Of a stretch of 6,960 bases of DNA, positions 5,540-6,960 are shown in pieces (position 1 is the first letter of the stretch; each line of letters starts with the position of its first letter). A program made the translations under genes and the position numbers. Below the pieces are notes generated by a model. It did no database searches. It was not told the DNA's origin and saw only the letters and a program-made list of their open reading frames with translations. The DNA comes from Acidobacteriota bacterium (GTDB lineage: Bacteria > Acidobacteriota > Polarisedimenticolia > Gp22-AA2): NCBI GenBank assembly GCA_016177515.1, contig JACOUZ010000278.1, positions 1 through 6,960 of the forward strand. Reading direction: 5' to 3'.

Positions 5540-6633
5540 ACCCACGCGTCCTGCCACGCGTCGTTGCGGCCGTCGTCGCCGCGGCTCTTTTGGCCGTCCC
5601 GGCCTCCCTGGTCGAGGCACAGTCGCGTCGTCGCGAGGCCGCCGAGGCGGCCGCGGCCGCCTCGGCGAAAGAGATCGTCCGCGAGGTGCGGGAGCGCCTC
5701 GTCCACGGCGGGCATCGGTCCTCCAACGTCTCCATCACCGACATGGCCCACGTGCCCGAAGGGCAGGTGCACGACGACGACATCGTGGCCATCTTCGGGA
5801 AGGTCAAGATCGAGGGGGAGGTCACGGGGGACGTGGTCGTGATTATGGGGCACCTGGAGATCAGCGGCACGGTGCGCGGCGATGTCGTCGGGATCATGTC
5901 CCCGATGCGCCTCGGCGACACGGCGGACCTCGAGGGCGACCTGGTGAGCATCGGCGGCCCCCTCCACCGCGCCTCCGACGCCCACATAGCGGGCGAGGTC
6001 GTCAGTCTCAATTTCCGCGACGCAATTCCCTTCCTGAGAGGGGGACTGGCCGGTTTCTGGAGGTTTATCTTCCTCTTTAAGCTGATCTCCCTGGCCCTGC
6101 TGTTCCTGGCCATCCTCCTGATCACGGCGCTGGTGCCGCGGCGGCTTTCGGTGATCGCGGCCGCCTTCCCGGACCGCTGGGGCATGGCGATCCTCGCCGG
6201 CATCCTCGCCTACTGCGTCACCATCGTCCTGGGCTTCATCCTCATCTGCACCCTCATCGGCATCCCGCTGGCGATCGGCCTGATCTGCGCCGCCAAGGTG
6301 GTGAAGTGGATCGGCCTCGCGGCCCTGTTCTACCTGATCGGCCACACCCTCGGGCGCAACCTGTTCCAGCGCGATCTGTCGCACGTCGCCGCGGTCCTGG
6401 GCGGGTTCGCGATCTACGCGGTGATTTCACTGGTGCCGATCTTCGGCAGCGTGTTCTCCGCCGTCATGGGAGTCCTGGCGCTGGGGATCTCCATCCTGAC
6501 GCGCTTCGGATCCGAGGAGGGTTGGGGGAAGTCCGGCACGCCAGTACCGCCCGTCGCCCCGCCGACCGCCAGGCCGGCGGGCCCGCCCCCCGTGTACACG
6601 CCCGCCCCGGGGGCGGGTTCCCTCTCTTCCTAA
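5536..6633 (+). CDS. Exported bactofilin-like (polymer-forming) beta-repeat protein with C-terminal membrane domain
   Basis: The 365-residue product begins with a signal peptide (Arg at 4 and 8, hydrophobic 9-25, likely cleavage after VEA at 28) or possibly an uncleaved anchor. An Ala/Glu/Arg helical stretch follows (31-57). Residues 81-158 form four short beta repeats with the pattern D-(I/V)-V-x-I-x-G...G-x-(V/I)-x-G: they start at D81, D99, D116 and D135. This is typical of bactofilin-type right-handed beta-helix domains, often annotated as polymer-forming cytoskeletal. Then come about five or six membrane helices (about 174-200, 216-238, 240-253, 257-273, 284-303, 305-322), with the motif ILICTLIGIPLAIG at 235-248. 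The tail 334-365 is Pro/Ala-rich. Such beta-repeat plus membrane-domain proteins occur in several Gram-negative phyla; their function is unknown to me. GGAGG at 5525-5529 supports the start, which overlaps the previous gene as ATGA. A role in envelope sensing or scaffolding with the sigma factor is inferred. Confidence 0.88.
   Translation: MNPRVLPRVVAAVVAAALLAVPASLVEAQSRRREAAEAAAAASAKEIVREVRERLVHGGHRSSNVSITDMAHVPEGQVHDDDIVAIFGKVKIEGEVTGDVVVIMGHLEISGTVRGDVVGIMSPMRLGDTADLEGDLVSIGGPLHRASDAHIAGEVVSLNFRDAIPFLRGGLAGFWRFIFLFKLISLALLFLAILLITALVPRRLSVIAAAFPDRWGMAILAGILAYCVTIVLGFILICTLIGIPLAIGLICAAKVVKWIGLAALFYLIGHTLGRNLFQRDLSHVAAVLGGFAIYAVISLVPIFGSVFSAVMGVLALGISILTRFGSEEGWGKSGTPVPPVAPPTARPAGPPPVYTPAPGAGSLSS
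5776..6009 (+). repeat. Coding region of four degenerate bactofilin-like beta repeats
   Basis: Residues 81-158 of the exported protein repeat every 17-19 residues: DIVAIFGKV.., DVVVIMGHLEI.., DVVGIMSPMRL.., DLVSIGGPL.., ending EVVSL. The repeat is clear in protein but diverged in DNA, so it is a structural repeat and not a recent tandem duplication. Confidence 0.7.
6591..6617. repeat. Palindrome and GC hairpin at the convergent gene ends, possible bidirectional transcription barrier
   Basis: CGTGTACACG at 6591-6600 is a perfect 10-base palindrome. Directly next to it, CCCGCCC (6601-6607) and GGGCGGG (6611-6617) form a perfect 7-bp stem with a 3-base loop. The hairpin lies within the last codons of the bactofilin-like gene and, on the minus strand, 12 bases after the receptor stop. 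No T run follows on either strand, so intrinsic termination is uncertain. Confidence 0.4.
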
Positions 6634-6960
6634 AACTCGGCGCTCACCGCAACGACCGGCAGGAAAGGGCTCTGGTAGGCGGTGGTCCGGTAGTACGCAC
6701 CGTCGGCGGGTTCGAAGTACAGGTCGACGCTCCGCACGTTCGCCTGATTGTAGACGTTCAGGAGATCGACGTGGACGCCGAGCCGTCCCCAGGCGACCGG
6801 CACCAGGCGGCTCAGGCGCAGGTCGAGCCGGTGGTAGGCCGGCAGGCGCGCGCTGTTCAGTTCCCCCAGGACCGTGGTGTGAGCCAGGCCGCTCGTGAAC
6901 GGCAGGAGCGGCGTGTAGGGGAGACCGCTTGCGTAGCGGAACGCCCCTCCCGCTTCCCAG
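6630..6960 (-). CDS. TonB-dependent outer-membrane receptor, C-terminal end of beta-barrel (5' part outside window)
   Basis: The last 109 residues of a minus-strand gene are visible, ending in TAG at 6632-6630. The pattern is that of the final beta strands of a TonB-dependent receptor: GGAFRYASGLPYTP (4-17, a turn with the common YxSGxPYTP form), LPAYHRLDLRLSR (39-51), LGVHVDLLNVYNQANVRSVDLY (60-81), and the last strand FLPVVAVSAEF (99-109). The terminal Phe is the expected signal for insertion by the BAM complex. This family imports ligands such as siderophores, cobalamin or glycans using TonB energy; the ligand cannot be inferred from this part. The gene is convergent with the bactofilin-like gene and their stop codons overlap (bases 6631-6632 shared). 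The frame is fully open to the window edge. Confidence 0.88.
   Translation of the reverse strand, partial: WEAGGAFRYASGLPYTPLLPFTSGLAHTTVLGELNSARLPAYHRLDLRLSRLVPVAWGRLGVHVDLLNVYNQANVRSVDLYFEPADGAYYRTTAYQSPFLPVVAVSAEF

Noticed and set aside
5521..6384. 287-codon minus-strand open frame opposite the bactofilin-like gene
   Set aside because: It is Asp/Glu/His-rich antisense sequence without motifs, opposite a gene with a signal peptide, beta repeats and membrane helices.

Overview
The window is very GC-rich DNA from a Gram-negative bacterium, shown by the end of a TonB-dependent outer-membrane receptor at the right edge and by exported envelope proteins. The gene mix (an hpnCDE squalene cassette, an ECF sigma factor next to an exported bactofilin-like membrane protein, and a TonB receptor) would suit Acidobacteriota or a similar soil or subsurface phylum. 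That placement is an inference from gene content only. No rRNA, tRNA, CRISPR array, insertion sequence or phage gene is visible.

Left part (1-2683, minus strand): three tightly packed genes read hpnC, hpnD, hpnE. HpnC and HpnD are paralogous prenyl-synthase-fold enzymes that together turn two farnesyl diphosphates into hydroxysqualene through presqualene diphosphate. HpnE is the FAD enzyme that reduces hydroxysqualene to squalene. hpnC and hpnD overlap by 4 bases (GTGA). hpnD and hpnE are 15 bases apart. hpnE runs off the left edge. This is a complete route from FPP to squalene, as used for hopanoids or other triterpenes; no cyclase is in view.

Middle (2684-4269): a 158-base divergent promoter region separates hpnC from a plus-strand NAD(P)-dependent aldehyde dehydrogenase with all catalytic residues. 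It resembles the lactaldehyde-dehydrogenase/ALDH21-like branch; its substrate is not known.

Right part (4270-6633, plus strand): after a 161-base spacer with GC-rich inverted repeats comes a three-gene unit joined by two ATGA overlaps. It encodes an ECF-type sigma factor, a small multi-helix membrane protein without a zinc-finger motif (candidate anti-sigma factor), and an exported protein with bactofilin-like beta repeats followed by several membrane helices. This translationally coupled set looks like an envelope-sensing or envelope-organising module and is the most interesting part of the window. It ends head-on against the TonB-dependent receptor gene (minus strand, 6630-6960, partial), and the two stop codons overlap.

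Many long open frames lie antisense to these genes (for example 384-1862 on the plus strand). They are by-products of high GC content and are not annotated.
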